64,000 bases of DNA from Paenibacillus xylanexedens (GTDB lineage Bacteria; Bacillota; Bacilli; Paenibacillales; Paenibacillaceae). Positions within the stretch are counted from its first letter, which is position 1. Each line of letters starts with the position of its first letter. The stretch is from NCBI RefSeq assembly GCF_007680605.1, contig NZ_VEIO01000003.1, forward strand, positions 269,951 to 333,950, given 5' to 3'. Of this stretch, positions 22,807 through 32,227 are shown one piece after another. The translations under genes were made by a program, and so were the position numbers. The notes below the pieces were generated by a model. That model ran no database searches. It was given only the letters and a program-made list of their open reading frames with translations, and was not told where the DNA came from.

Positions 22807-25455
22807 TCAATGTTGTTCATCATCTGTTTCTTCGGATGTACCTGGGATACTTTTCTCAGATTCACTGGATCGCGTTGATTGATTTGTTGGATTTATTGTA
22901 TTCGCCACGCTCTCCTTCGCCTGAATCTCCTCCATCCGGCTGGACACCTTCTGATACAGATACGAAATACCCAATAGCAACAGACCAAAGCTGAAATACG
23001 CGATGATTTTACTGCCCGCCGTCAACAGACTGACATCGTAGAACACCATCTTGCCCGTGGCGAACAGCGTCAAACCCAGACCGAGACGGCGGATCATGAC
23101 ATATTTTCGACGGAACCCGTACGCGATATAGAGAATAGCCAGCACCAGGTAGATCAAGCTGAACATCAGTCCTACGTCGCCCCACTGGAACTGAATGGTC
23201 AGGAACGCGGTGATGACGCCGAGCAAGTAGATGCCCGCAATAACGGGATACCACTCCACACTTTTGAACTGACTACGTATCCCCAAAATAAGCAGATCAC
23301 GCCCCGCGAAGAATACGCCCACGTTGAAAATAATTAACACCACCAGTCCGACAATCTCGGCTACCGTATGTTGCTCCAAACCTGGTTGCAATGCAGGCAT
23401 TGTTAAGGTAACAGCCAGTGCAATACAGCATCCGACTGCATGCAGGAAAAGGGTATACCCCCGCAGGAAAGTGTCACGAAGCATCTTCACTTTGCCCAGT
23501 CCATACGCCAAAGCAATCGTCAGCGCCGCAAACATAAGCAACTTGTAGAACATGTATAACAGGAAGGTCTCATCCACAGCCCTGATATACAATTTATTCG
23601 ATTCATAGAGCACGTACAACCATACATTCACAAGGGTCACGTACCTGAAACCTTCCAGGAAACCACGCTCCCACGGGACGTAGTTGAATCGCCTTCCCAT
23701 TCCTTCGGAGGCGTTTCCGCGCAGCGCCCAAGCATAATAAAGCGTAATGAGCAGGGTTCCCAGCGTAAGACTGGAGTATTTTAACATGAAATACGATTGT
23801 TCCCCTACAAAGAATAAGGACAGTAGATCATACTGCACAAAGATTACAATACACAGTAGCACGATGCCCCAGCCCGCACGCTCCACTGCCTTGAATTTTC
23901 TGAAATGTCCAAACGTAACAAGCAAGACACCTTCAATCAGCCAGCCCATCGACAGCCATTTCGAACCAAACTGGAACGGAACAAACAGAATGGTGAAGGT
24001 GAGCGACGTAAGATAAAAAAGTAGAATGGTCTGCTTCTCCTGCGCCATATGTCGCTGAACCAACCTCGCAAGTCCAAGATAGACGAGTGCAAAAATAACT
24101 GCAAGCAAGCCCTGTGCATCATTCCAGCCCGCCGCATCAAGCAATACATATAACACAAGACAACTCAAGCTCGTATTCATCGCTAACAAGGCAAAATCCC
24201 ACCAAGTCAGCTTCACCCGATGTTTAAACGGATACGCAAGCGTAATACCCAGATACAGAGCAAAAGTCACCACAGAATACAGCATACCTACCTGTTCACT
24301 CGGCGACAGCCACAGCAGAATGAGCATCGATGGCGCGTGGAACAGGAAGCTGATGTAATGCACTACCGGCCATCGTTGCCCGAACGAAATGAACACAATG
24401 ATACCGTTCAGCAGCAACAGATAGATCATTGCGGTATAGACGGCTGTGCCTTCCAGTCCAAACGTAAACAGGTATGAGAAAAAAGGCAGATACCCGCCTA
24501 CCAGACCAAAGGAACAGATCGTTTTCGACTGATACCGCAAAGACAGCAGGACGGACACCGCCGACACCAGCACGGATAAACCCAGACCTGTATACAGCCC
24601 GATAATATGCAGCAGGAAATAACTGTAGAATATCGAACCAAACAGCACAGATATACCTCCGCCGAGTAGCCCCATGGCAAATGTTTTCTGTTTGCGCCGG
24701 AACAGCAGCTCGCCGCCCACAAGCATCAATATGCCAAGCAGGAAAAAGCCCGCGCCCTTCATCTCATCGCTAAACCACGTCGAATACGAGTACCGGAAGG
24801 CTGCCCCAACTCCCAAAATCAGGAGCAGGATCGCCACCTTGTTAATCCAGCTCAGCCCGATCCGCATCTCCATCCGGTTCTGCTTGATCCGGCGCTGGAT
24901 CGTCTCCTCGCTCAGCTCCTCCTCTTCCATCTGCTCATAACCATGCTGCATCTGCCCCCGCACAGCCTCGGCTCTCTCCCATACCGCCTGTTTGTGTGAT
25001 TCGATACGTGCATTGACCTCGGTTGCCAGATAGGCAATCCGCTCCTTCATCTCAGCCGCATCCTCTTGCAGATGCTGGGAAGCCTGATTGAAGAGAGTAT
25101 TCAAATTAGCTTTGGTTCGATATTCCAAATCACTGATTTGGTCATTATGCACTGCTGTTTTCCCCTGAAAATACGCCTCCATCTTCTCCCGGGATACCCG
25201 GATCAAGTTCAGCTTCTCGTCCAGCATCTGCTCGGACAATGCCGTGCGAAGACGCGCATTCTCCTCTTCCAGCTGGCGTGCCCGCAGTTCAAGCTGCCGC
25301 AGCTTAAGCTTCTGAGCTTCGGTCTGCTCCAGCAGCTGTTCATTACGTACAATGAGATCATCCGACTGGTATTCTTGCAGCAGCGCCTGATATTCCTTCG
25401 CCAGCTGTTTCTGCTGCGCCTGAACCTGCTCAAGCCGTTCCTTAAATTCCTTCAT
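22807..25455 (-). CDS. Large DUF2339 polytopic membrane protein with N-terminal coiled coil
   Basis: 882 residues. The first 190 form a long coiled coil (heptads rich in E, Q, L, R). About 20 or more hydrophobic segments follow up to residue 840, then a short acidic/Ser-rich tail. DUF2339 proteins are of unknown function; the architecture suggests a membrane scaffold or envelope role. The ATG at 25455 is chosen because GGAGGAAG lies just upstream; the longer in-frame start at 25569 lacks one. Monocistronic. Confidence 0.8.
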   Translation of the reverse strand: MKEFKERLEQVQAQQKQLAKEYQALLQEYQSDDLIVRNEQLLEQTEAQKLKLRQLELRARQLEEENARLRTALSEQMLDEKLNLIRVSREKMEAYFQGKTAVHNDQISDLEYRTKANLNTLFNQASQHLQEDAAEMKERIAYLATEVNARIESHKQAVWERAEAVRGQMQHGYEQMEEEELSEETIQRRIKQNRMEMRIGLSWINKVAILLLILGVGAAFRYSYSTWFSDEMKGAGFFLLGILMLVGGELLFRRKQKTFAMGLLGGGISVLFGSIFYSYFLLHIIGLYTGLGLSVLVSAVSVLLSLRYQSKTICSFGLVGGYLPFFSYLFTFGLEGTAVYTAMIYLLLLNGIIVFISFGQRWPVVHYISFLFHAPSMLILLWLSPSEQVGMLYSVVTFALYLGITLAYPFKHRVKLTWWDFALLAMNTSLSCLVLYVLLDAAGWNDAQGLLAVIFALVYLGLARLVQRHMAQEKQTILLFYLTSLTFTILFVPFQFGSKWLSMGWLIEGVLLVTFGHFRKFKAVERAGWGIVLLCIVIFVQYDLLSLFFVGEQSYFMLKYSSLTLGTLLITLYYAWALRGNASEGMGRRFNYVPWERGFLEGFRYVTLVNVWLYVLYESNKLYIRAVDETFLLYMFYKLLMFAALTIALAYGLGKVKMLRDTFLRGYTLFLHAVGCCIALAVTLTMPALQPGLEQHTVAEIVGLVVLIIFNVGVFFAGRDLLILGIRSQFKSVEWYPVIAGIYLLGVITAFLTIQFQWGDVGLMFSLIYLVLAILYIAYGFRRKYVMIRRLGLGLTLFATGKMVFYDVSLLTAGSKIIAYFSFGLLLLGISYLYQKVSSRMEEIQAKESVANTINPTNQSTRSSESEKSIPGTSEETDDEQH

Positions 25456-25569
25456 GGACTTCCTCCATTGGTTGTCATAAGATGTTTCCCTAAATTTTAC
25501 TATACTTATGTCAAAAATAGAGGTTTTCATGATAATTTTCCATCCGATGCACTTCCGAGCTTGCGACAT

Positions 25570-25626
25570 AAAAAAACACCAGCACTCCAGATCTGCGATA
25601 TTACAGATGCCAGAAGACGCTGATGC
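25570..25626 (-). terminator. Terminator downstream of the MFS/aldolase genes
   Basis: On the minus strand, CATCAGCG...CAGATCTGG...GCTGGTG forms a long imperfect stem followed by TTTTTTT. It separates the MFS gene from the DUF2339 gene. Confidence 0.65.
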
Positions 25627-25710
25627 TTATTTATTGAAGCTGTATAAGCTGAATTAAAGATTTTATGCAACCCACTTCGATGACAGACCAACCTCTCTCT
25701 ACTTATAGGA

Positions 25711-25754
25711 GGTAGTAAGAAAGTAATTTTAGAAGGTAGTAAAAAAGTAATTTT
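25711..25754. repeat. Two tandem 20-bp repeats, 24-bp period
   Basis: GGTAGTAAGAAAGTAATTTT at 25711 and GGTAGTAAAAAAGTAATTTT at 25735 differ at one base. They lie between the end of the MFS gene and its terminator. Function unknown; slippage is the simplest origin. Confidence 0.6.
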
Positions 25755-25767
25755 CCTTCTAGCCGTC

Positions 25768-27084
25768 TTAGTGAGTCGGTTTAGGGATTGGTTTTTTCAA
25801 AAATACACCGTAAGATAAAGCACCCAGAAGCAACAGCCCTGCACCCAGCAAAAATACGTTATTAAAGCTGCCTGTCGTGTCCAAAATGTATCCGGTTACA
25901 ACAGGAGCAAGCGCAGCACCCAGAAATCCGCCAAAGTTCTGTATTGCACCCAAGGATGCTACTTGTTCACCCGGAGCTATATCTGCAGCCAGTGTCCATA
26001 TGACACCTGATGGCAGCTGCGAAGCAAAGTAACCTACAGACAATAAAACGATGCTTACAACCGTACTGTCGATAAACGGGATAGGCGCTACCGACGCTGC
26101 CGCCAGAATCGCTCCTCCAACGATAGGAACCTTACGTGAGGTCACTACATTTACCCCTTTTCGAATGAAAAAGTCCGAGATAAATCCACCCAGCAGTACG
26201 CCGATTATGCCGGCTACGAACGGAATCGATGCAATCCAGCCCGTCTCCTTCAGCGTAAAGCCCTGCTCCTTCTCCAGATAGCTCGGTAGCCATGTCAGGT
26301 ATACCCAGATCGTAAACATAATGCCGAAGTTTCCGATGATCATAAACCAGGTGCTTTTGTGTTTGAACAAAGAACCCCAGTTTGCTTTGGGAGCATCAGC
26401 GGTTTTTGCTTTTTCCGTACCTGTGCTCTGTTCAGCTGCAGCCTCCGGCCCTTTGATCAGCTGCTTTTCGGCAAATGTCGGATCACGATACACCTTGAGC
26501 CAGATCAGCATAATAATCAGACCAATGACACCGACAAAAATAAACATCCCTCTCCACGTCATCGTCAACATTAGAACCGTCAAAAGCGGCGGTGCGATCG
26601 CATTCGCAATCTGTGATCCCGTGTTAATTATCGAGGTTGGCAGTCCACGCTCACTCTTGGCAAACCAGCGCTCGGTTACCTTCAGACCGGAGGTGAAGAA
26701 AGGAGATTCGGATACACCCAGCAGCATACGCATCGCGTATAACAGGGAGTATGTATTAGTGAACGCACTCAATATGGTTGCCGCAGACCACAGTCCAGAA
26801 GCCCAGGCAAACATCTTTTTGGGTCCAAACTTGTCCACGAGCCAGCCCGCTGGCAGATTAGCCAATGCATATGGCCATAAAAAGGCGGATAACAGCAATC
26901 CCATTTGCGTGGAAGACAGTCCGAATTCTGCTGCTATCGTTGTATTTGCAATGCTTAGATTGGATCTGTCCAAATAGTTTACAACGGCACCCAGGAGCAA
27001 TAATAAAATGATGCCCCATCTCAAACCTACTTTCGGTGCCTGAGGTACCGAAGCAGGGGATGGCGATGTTTTTAACGTTGCCAT
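25768..27084 (-). CDS. MFS sugar-acid transporter (anion:cation symporter family, galactonate/glucarate type)
   Basis: 438 residues with about 12 membrane segments. The N-terminal NYLDRSNLSIA block is the hallmark of the ACS family, which imports hexonates, hexuronates and related acids with protons. The loop signature WLVDKFGPKKMF follows TM2, and GVSESPFFTSG lies in TM4. ATG 27084 follows GAGGAGAG and is preferred over ATG 27105, which contains that ribosome site. Together with the KDPG aldolase and IclR genes upstream it suggests uptake of a sugar acid entering the KDG/KDPG pathway. Confidence 0.88.
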   Translation of the reverse strand: MATLKTSPSPASVPQAPKVGLRWGIILLLLLGAVVNYLDRSNLSIANTTIAAEFGLSSTQMGLLLSAFLWPYALANLPAGWLVDKFGPKKMFAWASGLWSAATILSAFTNTYSLLYAMRMLLGVSESPFFTSGLKVTERWFAKSERGLPTSIINTGSQIANAIAPPLLTVLMLTMTWRGMFIFVGVIGLIIMLIWLKVYRDPTFAEKQLIKGPEAAAEQSTGTEKAKTADAPKANWGSLFKHKSTWFMIIGNFGIMFTIWVYLTWLPSYLEKEQGFTLKETGWIASIPFVAGIIGVLLGGFISDFFIRKGVNVVTSRKVPIVGGAILAAASVAPIPFIDSTVVSIVLLSVGYFASQLPSGVIWTLAADIAPGEQVASLGAIQNFGGFLGAALAPVVTGYILDTTGSFNNVFLLGAGLLLLGALSYGVFLKKPIPKPTH

Positions 27085-27134
27085 GGAAGTCACTCTCCTC
27101 AACATTTATAAATATAAAATTACTCAAATTATAT

Positions 27135-27335
27135 TTAATGAATAAATATGGAAATCAAAGCTTCGAACAAGCCCTGCTTCTCCCGCGGTATGGGGAAGGT
27201 TCCAATGAAGTATACGTTTTCATAACTGGGTAAAACCTCTTTATTCTCTACAGCTGTCCCAACATACTCCAGACTCCCGTTCCCCTGCTTGCTCACAACG
27301 ACCAGCTTGGCGCAGCGCCCTGATCGCTGTGAACT
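27135..27335 (-). pseudogene. Possible degraded coding remnant between aldolase and MFS genes
   Basis: A stop-to-stop frame without a usable start codon reads like protein (for example SLEYVGTAVENKEV, then NVYFIGTFPIPREKQ). I cannot assign a family. It may be the tail of a lost gene of this catabolic cluster, or chance. Confidence 0.2.
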
Positions 27336-27376
27336 TTATTACATGTGCACGGGTTATCTGATCTGCTTGGAGCCGA

Positions 27377-28021
27377 TTAGCGCGCATCAGCTACAGCTTG
27401 CAAAAACTCTTCCGCAGCCTCCGTTACTCGTCCGTAATCACCGGAATCCTTGGCCGCTTTGGTGATATAACTGCCGACACCAACGCCAACACAGCCAGCA
27501 GCAAGCCACTCATGCACATTTTGCGGTGTAACTCCACCCGTAGGCGCGATCGCAGCTTGAGGCAGAGGCGCAGCCATCGCTTTAACATACTGCGGCCCTA
27601 CAGCTTCCGCCGGGAACAGCTTCACGATATCCGCTCCCGCTTCAAGCGTCTCTACGATCTCCTTGGCAGTGAATGCCCCACTAACGGTTACCGCCTGGTA
27701 ACGGTTAGCAACCTTGATCATATCCGGGTTGAGTTGAGGACTTACCAGCATCTCTGCTCCAGCCAGTATAGCAGCTCGCGCCGTTTCCCCATCAAGAATT
27801 GTACCTGCACCGATCAGAATACCTTGGGAAGCATATTTACGTGATAAAATCTTGATAACATCAAGTGCTCCCGGTACACTCATCGTAATTTCGAGTGCCC
27901 GGATTCCTCCTGCAATTGCTGCTTCTGCAACGGATAGTGCCTCTTCTTCACTTTCTGATCGAATAATGAGTACAATGCCGGTTTCGGCAATGGTATTCAA
28001 GTTCTTCAGCTTACGCCACAT
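27377..28021 (-). CDS. eda: KDPG/KHG aldolase (2-dehydro-3-deoxy-phosphogluconate aldolase)
   Basis: 214 residues, the normal length. The Schiff-base lysine is in DIVKLFPA (about 133-140), the catalytic Glu in ALEITM (about 42-47), and phosphate contacts are in GAGTIL and PTGGV. It cleaves KDPG to pyruvate and glyceraldehyde 3-phosphate, or acts on the galactose epimer. The ATG follows AAGGGGG. It lies 57 bp downstream of the IclR gene and upstream of the MFS gene, consistent with one catabolic unit. A KDG kinase and dehydratase are not adjacent. Confidence 0.9.
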   Translation of the reverse strand: MWRKLKNLNTIAETGIVLIIRSESEEEALSVAEAAIAGGIRALEITMSVPGALDVIKILSRKYASQGILIGAGTILDGETARAAILAGAEMLVSPQLNPDMIKVANRYQAVTVSGAFTAKEIVETLEAGADIVKLFPAEAVGPQYVKAMAAPLPQAAIAPTGGVTPQNVHEWLAAGCVGVGVGSYITKAAKDSGDYGRVTEAAEEFLQAVADAR

Positions 28022-28078
28022 ATCTGTATCCCCCTTGACTCATATGTCTTGTTTCTATTAATCTGCACTTCCATAAGC

Positions 28079-28876
28079 CTACTCTTGTCTTTGCGGATAC
28101 AGGCGATCACCACTGTAGCCCAGCTGACCGGAGAGCTTCCACGCGGCTTCTTTAACCAGCTTTACAATGCTGGCCTCACGTTCCGGGGTCATGCCGAAAT
28201 ACATGCTAGCCACACTGATTGCAGCCACTGGCTCGTCCCACTGATCATAGACAGCAGACCCGATGCAGTACATCTCCAGATGATCCTCACGGTCATCAAT
28301 CGAATAACCACGCTCACGAATCTCCTGCATGTCCTGCAAAATATCGGGAACCGTCACTTTGGAGTAGGATGTGCGCGAAGGAATCTCGCCGTCTCCCAAA
28401 ATCTCCAGCACCTTGCTGGTTGGAAGAGCTGCAAGCAACGCCTTACCCAGCCCGGTAGTATGCATATAACGGCGCGAGCCCAGCTTGGCTGTTGGACGCA
28501 TCACCGAATAACTCTCCGCTTTGTCCAGATATACGATCCGTCCCTTGTCCTCAATGCCAAGAAAGGCCGTGCTGCCTGTCTGGCGATTCAATTCCTGAAG
28601 CAAAGGCCGGGCCATATGGGGAACGCCCATATTGGACAAATAAGACATACCTGTCTCAAACACCGCAATTCCCAGGCGATATGTCTTGAGACGTGCATCG
28701 TCCATTTCAATAAACCCTTTGTGCAGCAAGGTCTGAACGAGTTCAAAACCGCTACTCTTAGGCATATTCATCTGTTTGCATATTTCATTCAGTGTTAACG
28801 GAGTACCACTCTTGGCAAATAAAACGAGTAAATCTGCTACACGCTCCGCAGATTTATTCATGCGAATATTGTCCAT
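28079..28876 (-). CDS. IclR family transcriptional regulator (KdgR-like)
   Basis: 265 residues. The N-terminal winged helix (about 8-70) has LTLNEICKQMNMPKSSGFELVQTL, and the C-terminal GAF-like IclR effector domain (about 80-255) includes HTTGLGKALLAALP and DDREDHLEMYCIGSAVYD. It is first in the run with the aldolase and sugar-acid transporter, so the effector is probably KDG or a related acid. The ATG at 28876 follows GAAGGAG. A palindrome GTTCGCATATGTGAAC 30 bp upstream is a likely autoregulatory site. Confidence 0.87.
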   Translation of the reverse strand: MDNIRMNKSAERVADLLVLFAKSGTPLTLNEICKQMNMPKSSGFELVQTLLHKGFIEMDDARLKTYRLGIAVFETGMSYLSNMGVPHMARPLLQELNRQTGSTAFLGIEDKGRIVYLDKAESYSVMRPTAKLGSRRYMHTTGLGKALLAALPTSKVLEILGDGEIPSRTSYSKVTVPDILQDMQEIRERGYSIDDREDHLEMYCIGSAVYDQWDEPVAAISVASMYFGMTPEREASIVKLVKEAAWKLSGQLGYSGDRLYPQRQE

Positions 28877-28905
28877 GTTATCTCCTTCAAATTCTTCGAC
28901 GTCGA

Positions 28906-28924
28906 AGTTCGCATATGTGAACTT
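28906..28924. promoter_or_regulatory. IclR-type operator, copy 1
   Basis: AGTTCGCATATGTGAACTT, with arms GTTC/GAAC around CATATG, lies just upstream of the IclR gene. It shares its design with the site at 29084. Confidence 0.5.
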
Positions 28925-29083
28925 ATTTCACATCACCGAACGATGCCCTCATTATAGATCAGCCATTCCGAAAATATCAACCGCTTTCCCGAAAATTTTT
29001 TCAGATTTCTTTTTCCCCAAAAGGGATTGTTTTTCTGAGAGAAACGGTTTACTCTAGAAGCAAATGTTCACCAACGCGAATCA

Positions 29084-29101
29084 AGTTCGTATATGCGAAC
29101 T
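29084..29101. promoter_or_regulatory. IclR-type operator, copy 2
   Basis: AGTTCGTATATGCGAACT has perfect 6-bp arms. It lies 63 bp upstream of the P-loop kinase ATG and 160 bp from copy 1, which points to shared control of both divergent genes. Confidence 0.5.
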
Positions 29102-29164
29102 ATATGGAGGGTAAAATCCATTCACGATCGATATGATCCTGATATTCTGTAGGGGGAATTGGGC

Positions 29165-29755
29165 ATGAAACCTGTACTGATTTTTCTAATCGGCTCCGCT
29201 GGCTCCGGTAAATCGACCATTGGCAAGAAGCTGGCTACCGAGCATCACTTTTGTTACTTGGATAAAGATGTTTTGTGTAACACGTTTACGGGCAAACTTC
29301 TGGAAACGCAAGGATATTCACCTCATGATCGTGACGGCAACACCTATTATCGCGATATCGTGATGGATCTGGAGTACGAAACGTTACTCAACGTGGCCAA
29401 CGACAATCTGCAATTGGGCAGATCCGTTATTCTGGACGCACCTTTTGTTGGTTATTTTCATAAAAGCGATTACATCGACGGGTTGGTTTCCAAATACGGG
29501 TGGGAACAGGTCACTCCTGTTGTGCTCCGGGTTGATGTAAATATGGATGTGCTTGAACAGCGCTTGCGAAATCGAGGGTTGGAGAGGGACAGATGGAAGC
29601 TGGAGCACTGGGATGCTTTTGTGCAAGGATTGAAAGCCAACGTCTGTACGTGGGACAATATACAGCTGATCTCTGTAGATAACAGTTCAGAGGATTTGGA
29701 TCTGGAACAGCTGACTTCACAGCTGCCTTTGGCTGTAACTTCTCTTGGTTCTTAG
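29165..29755 (+). CDS. P-loop kinase-like ATP-binding protein
   Basis: 196 residues. Walker A is GSAGSGKST (about 10-18). A DKD/NTF acceptor-like segment and an RLRNRGLERDRW lid with several Arg follow, as in gluconate/shikimate-type or zeta-toxin-like small-molecule kinases. The ATG at 29165 has AGGGGG eight nt upstream; a TTG six nt earlier is in frame. The IclR-type palindrome upstream suggests a sugar-acid kinase role in the same pathway, but sequence alone does not give a substrate. A terminator follows. Confidence 0.7.
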   Translation: MKPVLIFLIGSAGSGKSTIGKKLATEHHFCYLDKDVLCNTFTGKLLETQGYSPHDRDGNTYYRDIVMDLEYETLLNVANDNLQLGRSVILDAPFVGYFHKSDYIDGLVSKYGWEQVTPVVLRVDVNMDVLEQRLRNRGLERDRWKLEHWDAFVQGLKANVCTWDNIQLISVDNSSEDLDLEQLTSQLPLAVTSLGS

Positions 29756-29832
29756 CGTCTTAATCTAGGCGAAAAAATATAGACCTGACACCAGTATGAA
29801 TACCTATACCCATACTTAATACGACAGCAAAA

Positions 29833-29878
29833 AAAGTACACAGAGAGCAAGCGCCCTGCTGTGTACTTTGGTGTTTTT
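29833..29878. terminator. Bidirectional terminator between kinase and LCP genes
   Basis: AAAGTACACA pairs with TGTGTACTTT. A-runs lie on the left and GTGTTTTT on the right, so it can serve both convergent genes. Confidence 0.85.
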
Positions 29879-29929
29879 ATCTTATCATCAGCAAGGCGCG
29901 AAGCCCCACTGCCCCACACCGCTGCAAAT

Positions 29930-30988
29930 CTAGCTTTTATCTGCTGTATCGCTTTGTTCTGCTGTGCCACTCTCATCCGTCGATTCCGGCACAATCAATT
30001 GCGTTGTATTCGGGTCTAACCAGCTCTTAATCATACCTCGCACATAGGCCAGATCTTCATCAGACAGATCATAATACCACGTACCGCTACGCATCTTCCC
30101 ATCGCCCTTCAGCATATAGTTGCTGATGGTTGGAATGCTGTCCTTCATATATAGAGACTCGGCAAAATTCACAATAAAGTCCGATTTCATATTGGTTGTA
30201 AAATTCGATCCGGCAATCTTGATGATGTCCGGGATTTTGGTCAGATTTTTGACCTCCATCGCACGATTCATGAAGCTACTTAGGAAAATCCGGTGACGCA
30301 TCGTACGGTTGAAATCCGAATCCTCCCGATAACGCACATATCCCAGCGCCTCTTCGCCGTTATAGATCGGTTTGTTAGCTTGCACGAACAGCTTCTCATG
30401 CGCTTTATTTTTGTTCTCAATGTCTTTCTTAATCGGCAACTCCACGCCGCCCACCGCATCGACAATGTCCTTCAAACCGTGAAAGTTAATCGCAGCATAG
30501 AAATCCACTTTGTTTTCCAGCAGCTTCTCCACCGTATCCATCGCCATTTTGGCTTCGCCGTGGGCATAAGCCGAATTAATCTTGGACTTCACATCACGGC
30601 CCACAATTTCAGTGTAGGAGTCACGCGGAATGGACAACAATAACACTTTATTATCCTCTGGACGCACGACAGAATAGATGATCGTGTCCGAACGGCTTGG
30701 CTCATTATCCCGCTGGTCAATGCCCAGCAACAACAATGAAAAAGGATCGGTATGTTGAACAACAGGCGCATCCTTATCCCCTGCGGCTTTATACGAATCA
30801 TCCAAAGCTTCCTTCACCGTACCTGAGGCGAACAGGTTAAATGCCAGCACAACGAGTTGTTTCTGATAGATGAATCCGATGCCTCCGAGCACAATCAACA
30901 GGCTCAGTATGATGATGAGCGGCTTCTTCCATTTTTTCTTCGGTTTCTTCGGCTTCCGTCTAGTTAAATGTGCAGCACTGTTTTCCAT
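29930..30988 (-). CDS. LCP-family (LytR-CpsA-Psr) cell wall polymer ligase
   Basis: 352 residues. A lysine-rich cytoplasmic start (KPKKPKKKWKK) leads into one membrane segment (about 22-44). The external LCP domain has LLLLGIDQRDNEPSRSDTI, LLLSIPRDSY with its Arg and Asp, and KINSAYAHG, which bind polyprenyl phosphate-linked polymers. These enzymes attach teichoic acid or capsule to peptidoglycan. ATG 30988 is chosen because AAAGGAG lies five nt upstream; ATG 31021 has no ribosome site. A Ser/Thr/acidic tail ends the protein. Confidence 0.9.
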   Translation of the reverse strand: MENSAAHLTRRKPKKPKKKWKKPLIIILSLLIVLGGIGFIYQKQLVVLAFNLFASGTVKEALDDSYKAAGDKDAPVVQHTDPFSLLLLGIDQRDNEPSRSDTIIYSVVRPEDNKVLLLSIPRDSYTEIVGRDVKSKINSAYAHGEAKMAMDTVEKLLENKVDFYAAINFHGLKDIVDAVGGVELPIKKDIENKNKAHEKLFVQANKPIYNGEEALGYVRYREDSDFNRTMRHRIFLSSFMNRAMEVKNLTKIPDIIKIAGSNFTTNMKSDFIVNFAESLYMKDSIPTISNYMLKGDGKMRSGTWYYDLSDEDLAYVRGMIKSWLDPNTTQLIVPESTDESGTAEQSDTADKS

Positions 30989-31103
30989 CATATCTCCTTT
31001 AGTTGCGGTTTCTTCATTCATTTAACTATATTAATAACACGTTTTCAATAGATTACGATATAATCGGCTATACAAATACTGGACACCAAAGGAGCGATGA
31101 GAG

Positions 31104-32078
31104 ATGGAGTATCGACGTTTAGGCAACAGCGGTCTGCGTGTATCGGCACTGGGTCTGGGCACGAATGCATTTGGCAAAAGAGCTGATCAAGCCGCTTCGA
31201 CCCGCATCCTTCATGCAGCACTGGACCGTGGCATCAACTTTATTGACACGGCCAACATCTATGCTGGCACTGAATCAGAACGAATCATCGGACAGGCACT
31301 GGCCGGTCGGCGGGAAAACGCAGTGCTTGCTACCAAAGCCGGCTTGCCCCGGCATGATGGTCCCCATGGGCGCGGTTCCTCGCGCTACCATCTGCAGCAA
31401 GAGCTGGAACATAGCCTGCGGCGTCTGCAGACGGATTATGTCGATCTGTACCAGATCCATACCTTTGACCCGCATACCCCGCTGGATGAAACACTGCGCA
31501 CGCTCGACGATATGATCACGTCCGGCAAAGTGCGCTACATCGGCGCCTCCAATTACGCCGCCTGGGAGCTAATGAAAGCCCTCGGCATCAGCGAGATGCG
31601 CGGATATGCGCGATACATCTCCACGCAAACCAGTTACTCGCTCGCCGATCGAACACCTGAGAACGAACTCGTTCCGCTGTGTCTGGATCAAGGCGTAGGC
31701 ATTATCCCGTACTTCCCACTGGCTGGCGGTATCCTGACAGGAAAATACAATGGACAAGCCAGTATTCCATCTGGCTCCAGAGCAGATACCGACCCTTCCT
31801 TCAACCGCTTCCTGCTGGAACATAATATTCAGCTAAGTGAGCAGGTAAGTGCCAAGGCAGCGGCTGCCGGTTGCTCTCCAAGTACATTATCGCTCGCATG
31901 GCTATTAAATCGCCCTGCCGTATCCACCGTAATTGTAGGAGCCACGCAGACGGAGCAGCTGGAGCACAATCTGGCTAGCCTTGATTTAAACCTTTCGGAT
32001 GACTTGCTGACTGAACTGGATCAACTCAGCGAGGGTTTCCGTCATGGCGAGCCATTCGCATCCTACAGACTGGATTAG
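31104..32078 (+). CDS. Aldo/keto reductase (YrpG/YajO-like subfamily)
   Basis: 324 residues of the (beta/alpha)8 aldo/keto reductase fold. Catalytic residues are Asp in FIDTANIYAG (Asp, then Tyr in the same block), Lys in LATKAG and His in YQIHTFD. The C-terminal NADPH-binding region is VIVGATQTEQLEHNL. It starts MEYRRLGNSGLRVSALGLGTNAFG, typical of the potassium-channel-beta-like group. The ATG follows AAAGGAGCGATGAGAG. The substrate is unknown. It is alone, with a terminator at 32091. Confidence 0.9.
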   Translation: MEYRRLGNSGLRVSALGLGTNAFGKRADQAASTRILHAALDRGINFIDTANIYAGTESERIIGQALAGRRENAVLATKAGLPRHDGPHGRGSSRYHLQQELEHSLRRLQTDYVDLYQIHTFDPHTPLDETLRTLDDMITSGKVRYIGASNYAAWELMKALGISEMRGYARYISTQTSYSLADRTPENELVPLCLDQGVGIIPYFPLAGGILTGKYNGQASIPSGSRADTDPSFNRFLLEHNIQLSEQVSAKAAAAGCSPSTLSLAWLLNRPAVSTVIVGATQTEQLEHNLASLDLNLSDDLLTELDQLSEGFRHGEPFASYRLD

Positions 32079-32090
32079 ATTTCAATGACA

Positions 32091-32136
32091 AATAAACCTT
32101 CCAACCTTACATGGTTAGGGAGGTTTATTCATTTTT
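32091..32136 (+). terminator. Terminator after the first aldo/keto reductase
   Basis: AATAAACCTTCC pairs with GGGAGGTTTATT, followed by CATTTTT. Confidence 0.8.
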
Positions 32137-32227
32137 CGTCATTTTTCGCAAAACCTATATGAAGAATTCATTTCATGCAAAAGACATGCGGCTGATTAGT
32201 AATTTAATGTAATGAGTAGAATTGCGT

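Noticed and set aside
25456..25569. N-terminal 38-residue extension of the DUF2339 protein
   Set aside because: GGAGGAAG lies directly before ATG 25455, and the extension has no ribosome site or matching coiled-coil pattern.
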